Assembly (NCBI GenBank): GCA_026018925.1
Contig: JAKSZU010000013.1
Span: forward strand, 62,001 to 126,000
Reading direction: 5' to 3'
Length of the DNA stretch: 64,000 bases
Source: Tupaia tana
Lineage: Eukaryota; Chordata; Mammalia; Scandentia; Tupaiidae
The notes under the pieces were generated by a model that worked only from the letters and a program-made list of their open reading frames with translations, searched no databases and was not told the origin of the DNA. The position numbers and the translations under genes are program-made. Below, piece after piece: positions 1 through 13,000 of the stretch. Each line of letters opens with the position of its first letter. The stretch's first letter is position 1.

Positions 1-2404
1 CCTTTTTCCCAGGCAGGAGAGTTGAGCCATTCTCTGAGAAGATTCCACATGGATACTGGGAACTAGATATTTCAGGGCACAGGCGAAATGAAGATTTTCT
101 ACTCATAATTCAGCCTCCAGCAAGCAAAGCTAGTGTGGTAGGGAGCCCCTCTGGCCTTCTATCCCTGTCTCTGTGTCTCTGAGGTCTCTGTCTCTCTCTG
201 CGCCTGTCTCATTTTCTTTTGGTAATTTTTCCTTTTTACGATTTTTTTAAAGGTAGAATTTCTCTCTGGCTCTCAGCTCCATCTTTTGTTTTGTTAATAA
301 GCCCTTCTGCTGCTTTCTCCCAGACAGGAGAGTTGATCCATTCTCTGAGAAGATTCCACATGGATACTGGGAACTAGATATTTCAAAGCACAGGCGAAAT
401 GAAGATTTTCTACTCATAATTCAGCCTCCAGCAAGCAAAGCTAGTGTGGTAGGGAGCCCCTCTGGCCTTCTATCCCTGTCTCTGTGTCTCTGAGGTCTCT
501 GTCTCTCACTGCGCCTGTCTCCTCATTTTCTTTTGGTAATTTTTCCTTTTTACGATTTTTTTAAAGGTAGAATTTCTCTCTAGCTCTCAGCTTCCATCTT
601 TTGTTTTGTTAATAAGCCCTTCTGCTCCTTTCTCCCAGGCAGGAGAGTTGAGCCATTCTCTGAGAAGATTCCACATGGATACTGGGAACTAGATATTTCA
701 GGGCACAGGCGAAATGAAGATTTTCTACTCATAATTCAGCCTCCAGCAAGCAAAGCTAGTGTGGTAGGGAGCCCCTCTGGCCTTCTATCCCTGTCTCTGT
801 GTCTCTGAGGTCTCTGTCTCTCTCTGCGCCTGTCTCCTCATATTCTTTTGGTAATTTTTCCTTTTTACGATTTTTTTAAAGGTAGAATTTCTCTCTGGCT
901 CTCAGCTCCATCTCTTGTTTTGTTAATAAGCCCTTCTGCTCCTTTCTCCCAGGCAGGAGAGTTGAGCCATTCTCTGAGAAGATTCCACATGGATACTGGG
1001 AACTAGATATTTCAGGGCACAGGCGAAATGAAGATTTTCTACTCATAATTCAGCCTCCAGCAAGCAAAGCTAGTGTGGTAGGGAGCCCCTCTGGCCTTCT
1101 ATCCCTGTCTCTGTGTCTCTGAGGTCTCTGTCTCTCTCTGCGCCTGTCTCCTCTTTTTTTTTTTGGTAATTATTCCTTTTTACGATATTTTTAAAGGTAG
1201 AATTTCTCTCTGGCTCTCAGCTCCATCTTTTGTTTTGTTAATAAGCCCTTGTGCTGCTTTCTCCCAGGCAGGAGAGTTGAGCCATTCTCTGAGAAGATTC
1301 CACATGGATACTGGGAACTAGATATTTCAGGGCACAGGCGAAATGAAGATTTTCTACTCATAATTCAGCCTCCAGCAAGCAAAGCTAGTGTGGTAGGGAG
1401 CCCCTCTGGCCTTCTATCCCTGTCTCTGTGTCTCTGAGGTCTCTGTCTCTCTCTGCGCCTGTCTCCTCATTTTCTTTTGGTAATTTTTCCTTTTTACGAT
1501 TTTTTTAAAGGTAGAATTTCTCTCTGGCTCTCAGCTCCATCTTTTGTTTTGTTAATAAGCCCTTCTGCTGCTTTCTCCCATTCAGGAGAGTTGAGCCATT
1601 CTCTGAGAAGATTCCACATGGATACTGGGAACTAGTTATTTCAGGGCACAGGCGAAATGAAGATTTTCTACTCATAATTCAGCCTCCAGCAAGCAAAGCT
1701 AGTGTGGTAGGGAGCCCCTCTCGCCTTCTAACCCTGTCTCTGTGTCTCTGAGGTCTCTGTCTCTCTCTGGACCTGTCTCATTTTCTTTTGGTAATTTTTC
1801 CTTTTTACGATTTTTTTAAAGGTAGAATTTCTCTCTGGCTCTCAGCTCCATCTTTTGTTTTGTTAATAAGCCCTTCTGCTGCTTTCTCCCAGGCAGGAGA
1901 GTTGAGCCATTCTCTGAGAAGATTCCACATGGATACTGGGAACTAGATATTTCAGGGCACAGGCGAAATGAAGATTTTCTACTCATAATTCAGCCTGCAG
2001 CAAGCAAAGCTAGTGTGGTAGGGAGCCCCTCTGGCCTTCTATCCCTGTCTCTGTGTCTCCGAGGTCTCTGTCTCTCTCTGTGCCTGTCTCCTCATTTTTT
2101 TTTGGTAATTAATCCTTCTTACGATATTTTTAAAGGTAGAATTTCTCTCTGGCTCTCAGCTCCATCTTTTGTTTTGTTAATAAGCCCTTCTGCTGCTTTC
2201 TCCCAGGCAGGAGAGTTGAGCCATTCTCTGAGACGATTCCACATGGATACTGGGAACTAGATATTTCAGGGCACAGGCGAAATGAAGATTTTCTACTCAT
2301 AATTCAGCCTCCAGCAAGCAAAGCTAGTGTGGTAGGGAGCCCCTCTGGCCTTCTATCCCTGTCTCTGTGTCTCTGAGGTCTCTGTCTCTCTCTGCGCCTA
2401 TCTC

Positions 2405-5400
2405 CTCATTTTCTTTTGGTAATTTTTCCTTTTTACGATTTTTTTAAAGGTAGAATTTCTCTCTGGCTCTCAGCTCATCTTTTGTTTTGTTAATAAGCCC
2501 TTCTGCTCCTTTCTCCCAGGCAGGAGAGTTGAGCCATTCTCTGAGAAGATTCCACATGGATACTGGGAACTAGATATTTCAGGGCACAGGCGAAATGAAG
2601 ATTTTCTACTCATAATTCAGCCTCCAGCAAGCAAAGCTAGTGTGGTGGGAAGCCCCTCTGGCCTTCTATCCCTGTCTCTGTGTCTCTGAGGTCTCTGTCT
2701 CTCTCTGCGCCTGTCTCCTCATTTTCTTTTGGTAATTTTTCCTTTTTACGATTTTTTTAAAGGTAGAATTTCTCTCTGGCTCTCAGCTCCATCTTTTGTT
2801 TTGTTAATAAGCCCTTCTGCTCCTTTCTCCCAGGCAGGAGAGTTGAGCCATTCTCTGAGAAGATTCCACATGGATACTGGGAACTAGATATTTCAGGGCA
2901 CAGGCGAAATGAAGATTTTCTACTCATAATTCAGCCTCCAGCAAGCAAAGATAGTGTGGTAGGGAGCCCCTCTGGCCTTCTATCCCTGTCTCTGTGTCTC
3001 TGAGGTCTCTGTCTCTCTCTGCGCCTGTCTCATTTTCTTTTGGTAATTTTTCCTTTTTACGATTTTTTTAAAGGTAGAATTTCTCTCTGGCTCTCAGCTC
3101 CATCTTTTGTTTTGTTAATAAGCCCTTCTGCTGCTTTCTCCCAGGCAGGAGAGTTGATCCATTCTCTGAGAAGGTTCCACATGGATACTGGGAACTAGAT
3201 ATTTCAGGGCACAGGCGAAATGAAGATTTTCTACTCATAATTCAGCCTCCAGCAAGCATAGCTAGTGTGGTAGGGAGCCCCTCTGGCCTTCTATCCCTGT
3301 CTCTGTGTCTCTGAGGTCTCTGTCTCTCACTGCGCCTGTCTCCTCATTTTCTTTTGGTAATTTTTCCTTTTTACGATTTTTTTAAAGGTAGAATTTCTCT
3401 CTGGCTCTCAGCTCCATCTCTTGTTTTGTTAATAAGCACTTCTGCTCCTTTCTCCCAGGCAGGAGAGTTGAGCCATTCTCTGAGAAGATTCCACATGGAT
3501 ACTGGGAACTAGACATTTCAGGGCACAGGCGAAATGAAGATTTTCTACTCATAATTCAGCCTCCAGCAAGCAAAGCTAGTGTGGTAGGGAGCCCCTCTGG
3601 CCTTCTATCCCTGTCTCTGTGTCTCTGAGGTCTCTGTCTCTCTCTGTGCCTGTCTCCTCATTTTCTTTTGGGAATTTTTCCTTTTTACGATTTTTTTAAA
3701 GGTAGAATTTCTCTCTGGCTCTCAGCTCCATCTTTTGTTTTGTTAATAAGCCCTTGTGCTCCTTTCTCCCAGGCAGGAGAGTTGAGCCATTCTCTGAGAA
3801 GATTCCACATGGATACTGGGAACTAGATATTTCAGGGCACATGCGAAATGAAGATTTTCTACTCGTAATTCAGCCTCCAGCAAGCAAAGCTAGTGTGGTA
3901 GGGAGCCCCTCTGGCCTTCTATCCCTGTCTCTGTGTATCTGAGGTCTCTGTCTCTCTCTGTGCCTGCCTCCTCATTTTTTTTTTTGGTAATTATTCCTTT
4001 TTACGATATTTTTAAAGGTAGAATTTCTCTCTGGCTCTCAGCTCCATCTTTTGTTTTGTTAATAAGCCCTTCTGCTGCTTTCTCCCAGGCAGGAGAGTTG
4101 AGCCATTCTCTGAGACGATTCCACATGGATACTGGGAACTAGATATTTCAGGGCACAGGCGAAATGAAGATTTTCTACTCATAATTCAGCCTCCAGAAAG
4201 CAAAGCTAGTGTGGTAGGGAGCCCCTCTGGCCTTCTATCCCTGTCTCTGTGTCTCTGAAGTCTCTGTCTCTCTCTGCTCCTGTCTCCTCATTTTCTTTTG
4301 GTAATTTTTCCTTTTTACGATTTTTTTAAAGGTAGAATTTCTCTCTGGCTCTCAGCTCCATCTTTTATTTTCTTAATAAGCCCTTCTGCTCCTTTCTCCC
4401 AGGCAGGAGAGTTGAGCCATTCTCTGAGAAGATTCCACATGGATACTGGGAACTAGATATTTCAGGTCACAGGCGAAATGAAGATTTTCTACTCATAATT
4501 CAGCCTCCAGCAAGCAAAGCTAGTGTGGTAGGGAGCCCCTCTGGCCTTCTAACCCTGTCTCTGTGTCTTTGAGGTCTCTGTCTCTCTCTGGACCTGTCTC
4601 ATTTTCTTTTGGTAATTTTTCCTTTTTACGATTTTTTTAAAGGTAGAATTTTTCTCTGGCTCTCAGCTCATCTTTTGTTTTGTTAATAAGCCCTTCTGCT
4701 CCTTTCTCCCAGGCAGGAGAGTTGAGCCATTCTCTGAGAAGATTCCACATGGATACTGGGAACTAGATATTTCAGGGCACAGGCGAAATGAAGATTTTCT
4801 ACTCATAATTCAGCCTCCAGCAAGCAAAGCTAGTGTGGTGGGAAGCCCCTCTGGCCTTCTATCCCTGTCTCTGTGTCTCTGAGGTCTCTGTCTCTCTCTG
4901 CGCCTGTCTCCTCATTTTTTTTTGGTAATTTTTCCTTTTTACGATTTTTTTAAAGGTAGAATTTCTCTCTGGCTCTCAGCTCCATCTTTTGTTTTGTTAA
5001 TAAGCCCTTCTGCTCCTTTCTCCCAGGCAGGAGAGTTGAGCCATTCTCTGAGAAGATTCCACATGGATACTGGGAACTAGATATTTCAGGGCACAGGCGA
5101 AATGAAGATTTTCTACTCATAATTCAGCCTCCAGCAAGCAAAGATAGTGTGGTAGGGAGCCCCTCTGGCCTTCTATCCCTGTCTCTGTGTCTCTGAGGTC
5201 TCTGTCTCTCTCTGCGCCTGTCTCATTTTCTTTTGGTAATTTTTCCTTTTTACGATTTTTTTAAAGGTAGAATTTCTCTCTGGCTCCCAGCTCCATCTTT
5301 TGTTTTGTTAATAAGCCCTTCTGCTGCTTTCTCCCAGGCAGGAGAGTTGATCCATTCTCTGAGAAGATTCCACATGGATACTGGGAACTAGATATTTCAG

Positions 5401-8400
5401 GGCACAGGCGAAATGAAGATTTTCTACTCATAATTCAGCCTCCAGCAAGCATAGCTAGTGTGGTAGGGAGCCCCTCTGGCCTTCTATCCCTGTCTCTGTG
5501 TCTCTGAGGTCTCTGTCTCTCACTGCGCCTGTCTCCTCATTTTCTTTTGGTAATTTTTCCTTTTTACGATTTTTTTAAAGGTAGAATTTCTCTCTGGCTC
5601 TCAGCTCCATCTCTTGTTTTGTTAATAAGCACTTCTGCTCCTTTCTCCCAGGCAGGAGAGTTGAGCCATTCTCTGAGAAGATGCCACATGGATACTGGGA
5701 ACTAGACATTTCAGGGCACAGGCGAAATGAAGATTTTCTACTCATAATTCAGCCTCCAGCAAGCAAAGCTAGTGTGGTAGGGAGCCCCTCTGGCCTTCTA
5801 TCCCTGTCTCTGTGTCTCTGAGGTCTCTGTCTCTCTCTGTGCCTGTCTCCTCATTTTCTTTTGGGAATTTTTCCTTTTTACGATTTTTTTAAAGGTAGAA
5901 TTTCTCTTTGGCTCTCAGCTCCATCTTTTGTTTTGTTAATAAGCCCTTCTGCTCCTTTCTCCCAGGCAGGAGAGTTGAGCCATTCTCTGAGAAGATTCCA
6001 CATGGATACTGGGAACTAGATATTTCAGGGCACATGCGAAATGAAGATTTTCTACTCATAATTCAGCCTCCAGCAAGCAAAGCTAGTGTGGTAGGGAGCC
6101 CCTCTGGCCTTCTATCCCTGTCTCTGTGTCTCTGAGGTCTCTGTCTCTCTCTGTGCCTGTCTCCTCATTTTTTTTTTTTGGTAATTATTCCTTTTTACGA
6201 TATTTTTAAAGGTAGAATTTCTCTCTGGCTCTCAGCTCCATCTTTTGTTTTGTTAATAAGCCCTTCTGCTGCTTTCTCCCAGGCAGGAGAGTTGAGCCAT
6301 TCTCTGAGACGATTCCACATGGATACTGGGAACTAGATATTTCAGGGCACAGGCGAAATGAAGATTTTCTACTCATAATTCAGCCTCCAGCAAGCAAAGC
6401 TAGTGTGGTAGGGAGCCCCTCTGGCCTTCTATCCCTGTCTCTGTGTCTCTGAGGTCTCTGTCTCTCTCTGGACCTGTCTCATTTTCTTTTGGTAATTTTT
6501 CCTTTTTACGATTTTTTTAAAGGTAGAATTTCTCTCTGGCTCTCAGCTCCATCTTTTGTTTTGTTAATAAGCCCTTCTGCTGCTTTCTCCCAGGCAGGAG
6601 AGTTGAGCCATTCTCTGAGAAGATTCCACATGGATACTGGGAACTAGATATTTCAGGGCACAGGCGAAATGAAGATTTTCTACTCATAATTCAGCCTGCA
6701 GCAAGCAAAGCTAGTGTGGTAGGGAGCCCCTCTGGCCTTCTATCCCTGTATCTGTGTCTCTGAGGTCTCTGTCTCTCTCTACGCCTGTCTCCTCATTTTC
6801 TTTTGGTAATTTTTCCTTTTTACGATTTTTTTAAAGGTAGAATTTCTCTCTGGCTCTCAGCTCCATCTTTTGTTTTGTTAATAAGCCCTTCTGCTGCTTT
6901 CTCCCAGGCAGGAGAGTTGAGCCATTCTCTGAGACGATTCCACATGGATACTGGGAACTAGATATTTCAGGGCACAGGCGAAATGAAGATTTTCTACTCA
7001 TAATTCAGCCTCCAGCAAGCAAAGCTACTGTGGTAGGGAGCCCCTCTGGCCTTCTATCCCTGTCTCTGTGTCTCTGAGGTCTCTGTCTCTCTCTGCGCCT
7101 ATCTCCTCATTTTCTTTTGGTAATTTTTCCTTTTTACGATTTTTTTAAAGGTAGAAATTCTCTCTGGCTCTCAGCTCATCTTTTGTTTTGTTAATAAGCC
7201 CTTCTGCTCCTTTCTCCCAGGCAGGAGAGTTGAGCCATTCTCTGAGAAGATTCCACATGGATACTGGGAACTGTATATTTAAGGGCACAGGCGAAATGCA
7301 GATTTTCTACTCATAATTCAGCCTCCAGCAAGCAAAGCTAGTGTGGTAGGAAGCCCCTCTGGCCTTCTATCCCTGTCTCTGTGTCTCTGAGGTCTCTGTC
7401 TATCTCTGCGCCTGTCTCCTCATTTTCTTTTGGTAATTTTTCATTTTTACGATTTTTTTAAAGGTAGAATTTCTCTCTGGCTCTCAGCTCCATCTTTTGT
7501 TTTGTTAATAAGCCCTTCTGCTCCTTTCTCCCAGGCAGGAGAGTTGAGCCATTCTCTGAGAAGTTTCCACATGGATACTGGGAACTAGATATTTCAGGGC
7601 ACAGGCGAAATGAAGATTTTCTACTCATAATTCAGCCTCCAGCAAGCAAAGCTAGTGTGGTAGGGATCCCCTCTGGCCTTCTATCCCTGTCTCTGTGTCT
7701 CTGAGGTCTCTGTCTCTCTCTGCGCCTGTCTCATTTTCTTTTGGTAATTTTTCCTTTTTACGATTTTTTTAAAGGTAGAATTTCTCTCTGGCTCTCAGCT
7801 CCATCTCTTGTTTTGTTAATAAGCCCTTCTGCTCCTTTCTCCCAGGCAGGAGAGTTGATCCATTCTCTGAGAAGATTCCACATGGATACTGGGAACTAGA
7901 TATTTCAGGGCACAGGCGAAATGAAGATTTTCTACTCATAATTCAGCCTCCAGCAAGCATAGCTAGTGTGGTAGGGAGCCCCTCTGGCCTTCTATCCCTG
8001 TCTCTGTGTCTCTGAGGACTCTGCCTCTCACTGCACCTGTCTCCTCATTTTCTTTTGGTAATTTTTCCTTTTTACGATTTTTTTAAAGGTAGAATTTCTC
8101 TCTGGCTCTCAGCTCCATCTCTTGTTTTGTTAATAAGCCCTTCTGCTCCTTTCTCCCAGGCAGGAGAGTTGAGCCATTCTCTGAGAAGATTCCACATGGA
8201 TACTGGGAACTAGACATTTCAGGGCACAGGCGAAATGAAGATTTTCTACTCATAATTCAGCCTCCAGCAAGCAAAGCTAGTGTGGTAGGGATCCCCTCTG
8301 GCCTTCTATCCCTGTCTCTGTGTCTCTGAGGTCTCTGTCTCTCTCTGTGCCTGTCTCCTCATTTTCTTTTGGTAATTTTTCCTTTTTACGATTTTTTTAA

Positions 8401-9990
8401 AGGTAGAATTTCTCTCTGGCTCTCAGCTCCATCTTTTGTTTTGTTAATAAGCCCTTCTGCTCCTTTCTCCCATGCAGGAGAGTTGAGCCATTCTCTGAGA
8501 AGATTCCACATGGATACTGGGAACTAGATATTTCAGGGCACATGCGAAATGAAGATTTTCTACTCATAATTCAGCCTCCAGCAAGCAAAGCTAGTGTGGT
8601 AGGGAGCCCCTCTGGCCTTCTATCCCTGTCTCTGTGTTTCTGAGGTCTCTGTCTCTCTCTGTGCCTGTCTCCTCATTTTTTTTTTTGGTAATTATTCCTT
8701 TTTACGATATTTTCAAAGGTAGAATTTCTCTCTGGCTCTCAGCTCCATCTTTTGTTTTGTTAATAAGGCCTTCTGCTGCTTTCTCCCAGGCAGGAGAGTT
8801 GAGCCATTCTCTGAGACGATTCCACATGGATACTGGGAACTAGATATTTCAGGGCACAGGCGAAATGAAGATTTTCTACTCATAATTCAGCCTCCAGCAA
8901 GCAAAGCTAGTGTGGTAGGGAGCCCCTCTGGCCTTCTATCCCTGTCTCTTTGTCTCTGAGGTCTCTGTCTCTCTCTGGACCTGTCTCATTTTCTTTTGGT
9001 AATTTTTCCTTTTTACGATTTTTTTAAAGGTAGAATTTCTCTCTGGCTCTCAGCTCCATCTTTTGGTTTGTTAATAAGCCCTTCTGCTGCTTTCTCCCAG
9101 GCAGGAGAGTTGAGCCATTCTCTGAGAAGATTCCACATGGATACTGGGAACTAGATATTTCAGGGCACAGGCGAAATGAAGATTTTCTACTCATAATTCA
9201 GCCTCCAGCAAGCAAAGCTAGTGTGGTAGGGAGCCCCTCTGGCCTTCTATCCCTGTCTCTGTGTCTCTGAGGTCTCTGTCTCTCTCTACGCCTGTCTCCT
9301 CATTTTCTTTTGGTAATTTTTCCTTTTTACGATTTTTTTAAAGGTAGAATTTCTCTCTGGCTCTCAGCTCCATCTTTTGTTTTGTTAATAAGCCCTTCTG
9401 CTCCTTTCTCCCAGGCAGGAGAGTTGAGCCATTCTCTGAGAAGATTCCACATGGATACTGGGAACTAGATATTTCAGGGCACATGCGAAATGAAGATTTT
9501 CTACTCATAATTCAGCCTCCAGCAAGCAAAGCTAGTGAGGTAGGGAGCCCCTCTGGCCTTCTATCCCTGTCTCTGTGTCTCTGAGTTCTCTGTCTCTCTC
9601 TGTGCCTGTCTCCTCATTTTTTTTTGGTAATTATTCCTTCTTACGATATTTTTAAAGGTAGAATTTCTCTCTGGCTCTCAGCTCCATCTTTTGTTTTGTT
9701 AATAAGCCCTTCTGCTGCTTTCTCCCAGGCAGGAGAGTTGAGCCATTCTCTGAGACGATTCCACATGGATACTGGGAACTAGATATTTCAGGGCACAGGC
9801 GAAATGAATATTTTCTACTCATAATTCAGCCTCCAGCAAGCAAAGCTAGTGTGGTAGGGAGCCCCTCTGGCCTTCTATCCCTGTCTCTGTGTCTCTGAGG
9901 TCTCTGTCTCTCTCTGCGCCTATCTCCTCATTTTCTTTTGGTAATTTTTCCTTTTTACGATTTTTTTAAAGGTAGAATTTCTCTCTGGCT
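2405..9990 (+). repeat. Higher-order blocks of 7-9 satellite units, at least three copies
   Basis: Rare unit variants recur in the same order. The short variant CAGCTCATC is at about 2,468, 4,661, 7,169 and 9,990. GTGGTGGGAAGCC is at 2,641 and 4,834. TAGACATTTC is at 3,512, 5,705 and 8,212. CACATGCG is at 3,838, 6,031 and 8,539. The offsets are 2,193 (7 units), then about 2,508 (8 units), then about 2,821 (9 units). Successive blocks gained or lost a whole unit, which points to unequal exchange. Block edges are approximate. Confidence 0.8.
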
Positions 9991-10074
9991 CTCAGCTCAT
10001 CTTTTGTTTTGTTAATAAGCCCTTCTGCTCCTTTCTCCCAGGCAGGAGTGTTGAGCCATTCTCTGAGAAGGTTC

Positions 10075-13000
10075 CACATGGATACTGGGAACTAGATATT
10101 TCAGGGCACAGGCGAAATGAAGATTTTCTACTCATAATTCAGCCTCCAGCAAGCAAAGCTAGTGTGGTAGGGAGCCCCTCTGGCCTTCTATCCCTGTCTC
10201 TGTGTCTCTGAGGTCTCTGTCTCTCTCTGCGCCTGTCTCCTCATTTTCTTTTGGTAATTTTTCCTTTTTACGATTTTTTTAAAGGTAGAATTTCTCTCTG
10301 GCTCTCAGCTCCATCTTTTGTTTTGTTAATAAGCCCTTCTGCTCCTTTCTCCCAGGCAGGAGAGTTGAGCCATTCTCTGAGAAGATTCCACATGGATACT
10401 GGGAACTAGATATTTCAGGGCACAGGCGAAATGAAGATTTTCTACTCATAATTCAGCCTCCAGCAAGCAAAGCTAGTGTGGTAGGGAGCCCCTCTGGCCT
10501 TCTATCCCTGTCTCTGTGTCTCTGAGGTCTCTGTCTCTCTCTGCGCCTGTCTCCTCATTTTCTTTTGGTAATTTTTCCTTTTTACGATTTTTTTAAAGGT
10601 AGAATTTCTCTCTGGCTCTCAGCTCCATCTTTTGTTTTGTTAATAAGCCCTTCTGCTCCTTTCTCCCAGGCAGGAGAGTTGATCCATTCTCTGAGAAGAT
10701 TCCACATGGATACTGGGAACTAGATATTTCAGGGCACAGGCGAAATGAAGATTTTCTACTCATAATTAAGCCTCCAGGAATCAAAGTTAGTGTGGTAGGG
10801 AGCCCCTCTGGCCTTCTATCCCTGTCTCTGTGTCTCTGAGGTCTCTGTCTCTCACTGCGCCTGTCTCCTCATTTTCTTTTGGTAATTTTTCCTTTTTACG
10901 ATTTTTTTAAAGGTAGAATTTCTCTCTGCCTCTCAGCTCCATCTCTTGTTTTGTTAATAAGCACTTCTGCTCCTTTCTCCCAGGCAGGAGAGTTGAGCCA
11001 TTCTCTGAGAAGATTCCACATGGATACTGGGAACTAGATATTTCAGGGCACAGGCGAAATGAAGATTTTCTACTCATAATTCAGCCTCCAGCAAGCAAAG
11101 CTAGTGTGGTAGGGAGCCCCTCTGGCCTGCTATCCCTGTCTCTGTGTCTCTGAGGTCTCTGTCTCTCTCTGTGCCTGTCTCCTCATTTTCTTTTGGTAAT
11201 TTTTCCTTTTTACGATTTTTTTAAAGGTAGAATTTCTCTCTGGCTCTCAGCTCCATCTTTTGTTTTGTTAATAAGCCCTTCTGCTCCTTTCTCCCAGGCA
11301 GGAGAGTTGAGCCATTCTCTGAGAAGATTCCACATGGATACTGGGAACTAGATATTTCAGGGCACATGCGAAATGAAGATTTTCTACTCATAATTCAGCC
11401 TCCAGCAAGCAAAGCTAGTGTGGTAGGGAGCCCCTCTGGCCTTCTATCCCTGTCTCTGTGTCTCTGAGGTCTCTGTCTCTCTCTGTGCCTGTCTCCTCAT
11501 TTTTTTTTTGGTAATTATTCCTTTTTACGATATTTTTAAAGGTAGAATTTCTCTCTGGCTCTCAGCTCCATCTTTTGTTTTGTTAATAAGCCCTTCTGCT
11601 GCTTTCTCCCAGGCAGGAGAGTTGAGCCATTCTCTGAGAAGATTCCACATGGATACTGGGAACTAGATATTTCAGGGCACAGGCGAAATGAAGATTTTCT
11701 ACTCATAATTCAGCCTCCAGCAAGCAAAGCTAGTGTGGTAGGGAGCCCCTCTGGCCTTCTATCCCTGTCTCTGTGTCTCTGAGGTCTCTGTCTCTCTCTG
11801 CGCCTGTCTCCTCATTTTCTTTTGGTAATTTTTCCTTTTTACGATTTTTTTAAAGGTAGAATTTCTCTCTGGCTCTCAGCTCCATCTTTTGTTTTGTTAA
11901 TAAGCCCTTCTGCTCCTTTCTCCCAGGCAGGAGAGTTGAGCCATTCTCTGAGAAGATTCCACATGGATACTGGGAACTAGATATTTCAGGGCACAGGCGA
12001 AATGAAGATTTTCTACTCATAATTCAGCCTCCAGCAAGCAAAGCTAGTGTGGTAGGGAGCCCCTCTGGCCTTCTATCCCTGTCTCTGTGTCTCTGAGGTC
12101 TCTGTCTCTCTCTGCGCCTGTCTCCTCATTTTCTTTTGGTAATTTTTCCTTTTTACGATTTTTTTAAAGGTAGAATTTCTCTCTGGCTCTCAGCTCCATC
12201 TTTTGTTTTGTTAATAAGCCCTTCTGCTGCTTTCTCCCAGGCAGGAGAGTTGAGCCATTCTCTGAGAAGATTCCACATGGATACTGGGAACTAGATATTT
12301 CAGGGCACAGGCGAAATGAAGATTTTCTACTCATAATTCAGCCTCCAGCAAGCAAAGCTAGTGTGGTAGGAAGCCCCTCTGGCCTTCTATCCCTGTCTCT
12401 GTGTCTCTGAGGTCTCTCTGTCTCTCTGCACCTGTCTCCTCATTTTCTTTTGGTAATTTTTACTTTTTACGATTTTTTTAAAGGTAGAATTTCTCTCTGG
12501 CTCTCAGCTCCATCTTTTGTTTTGTTAATAAGCCCTCCTGCTCCTTTCTCCCAGGCAGGAGAGTTGAGCCATTCTCTGAGAAGATTCCACGTGGATACTG
12601 GGAACTAGATATTTCAGGGCACAGGCGAAATGAAGATTTTCTACTCATAATTCAGCCTGCAGCAAGCATACCTAGTGTGGTAGGGAGCCCCTCTGGCCTT
12701 CTATCCCTGTCTCTGTGTCTCTGAGGTCTCTCTGTCTCTCTGCACCTGTCTCCTCATTTTCTTTTGGTAATTTTTCCTTTTTACGATTTTTTTAAAGGTA
12801 GAATTTCTCTCTGCCTCTCAGCTCCATCTCTTGTTTTGTTAATAAGCACTTCTGCTCCTTTCTCCCAGGCAGGAGAGTTGAGCCATTCTCTGAGAAGATT
12901 CCACATGGATACTGGGAACTAGATATTTCAGGGCACAGGCGAAATGAAGATTTTCTACTCATAATTCAGCCTCCAGCAAGCAAAGCTAGTGTGGTAGGGA

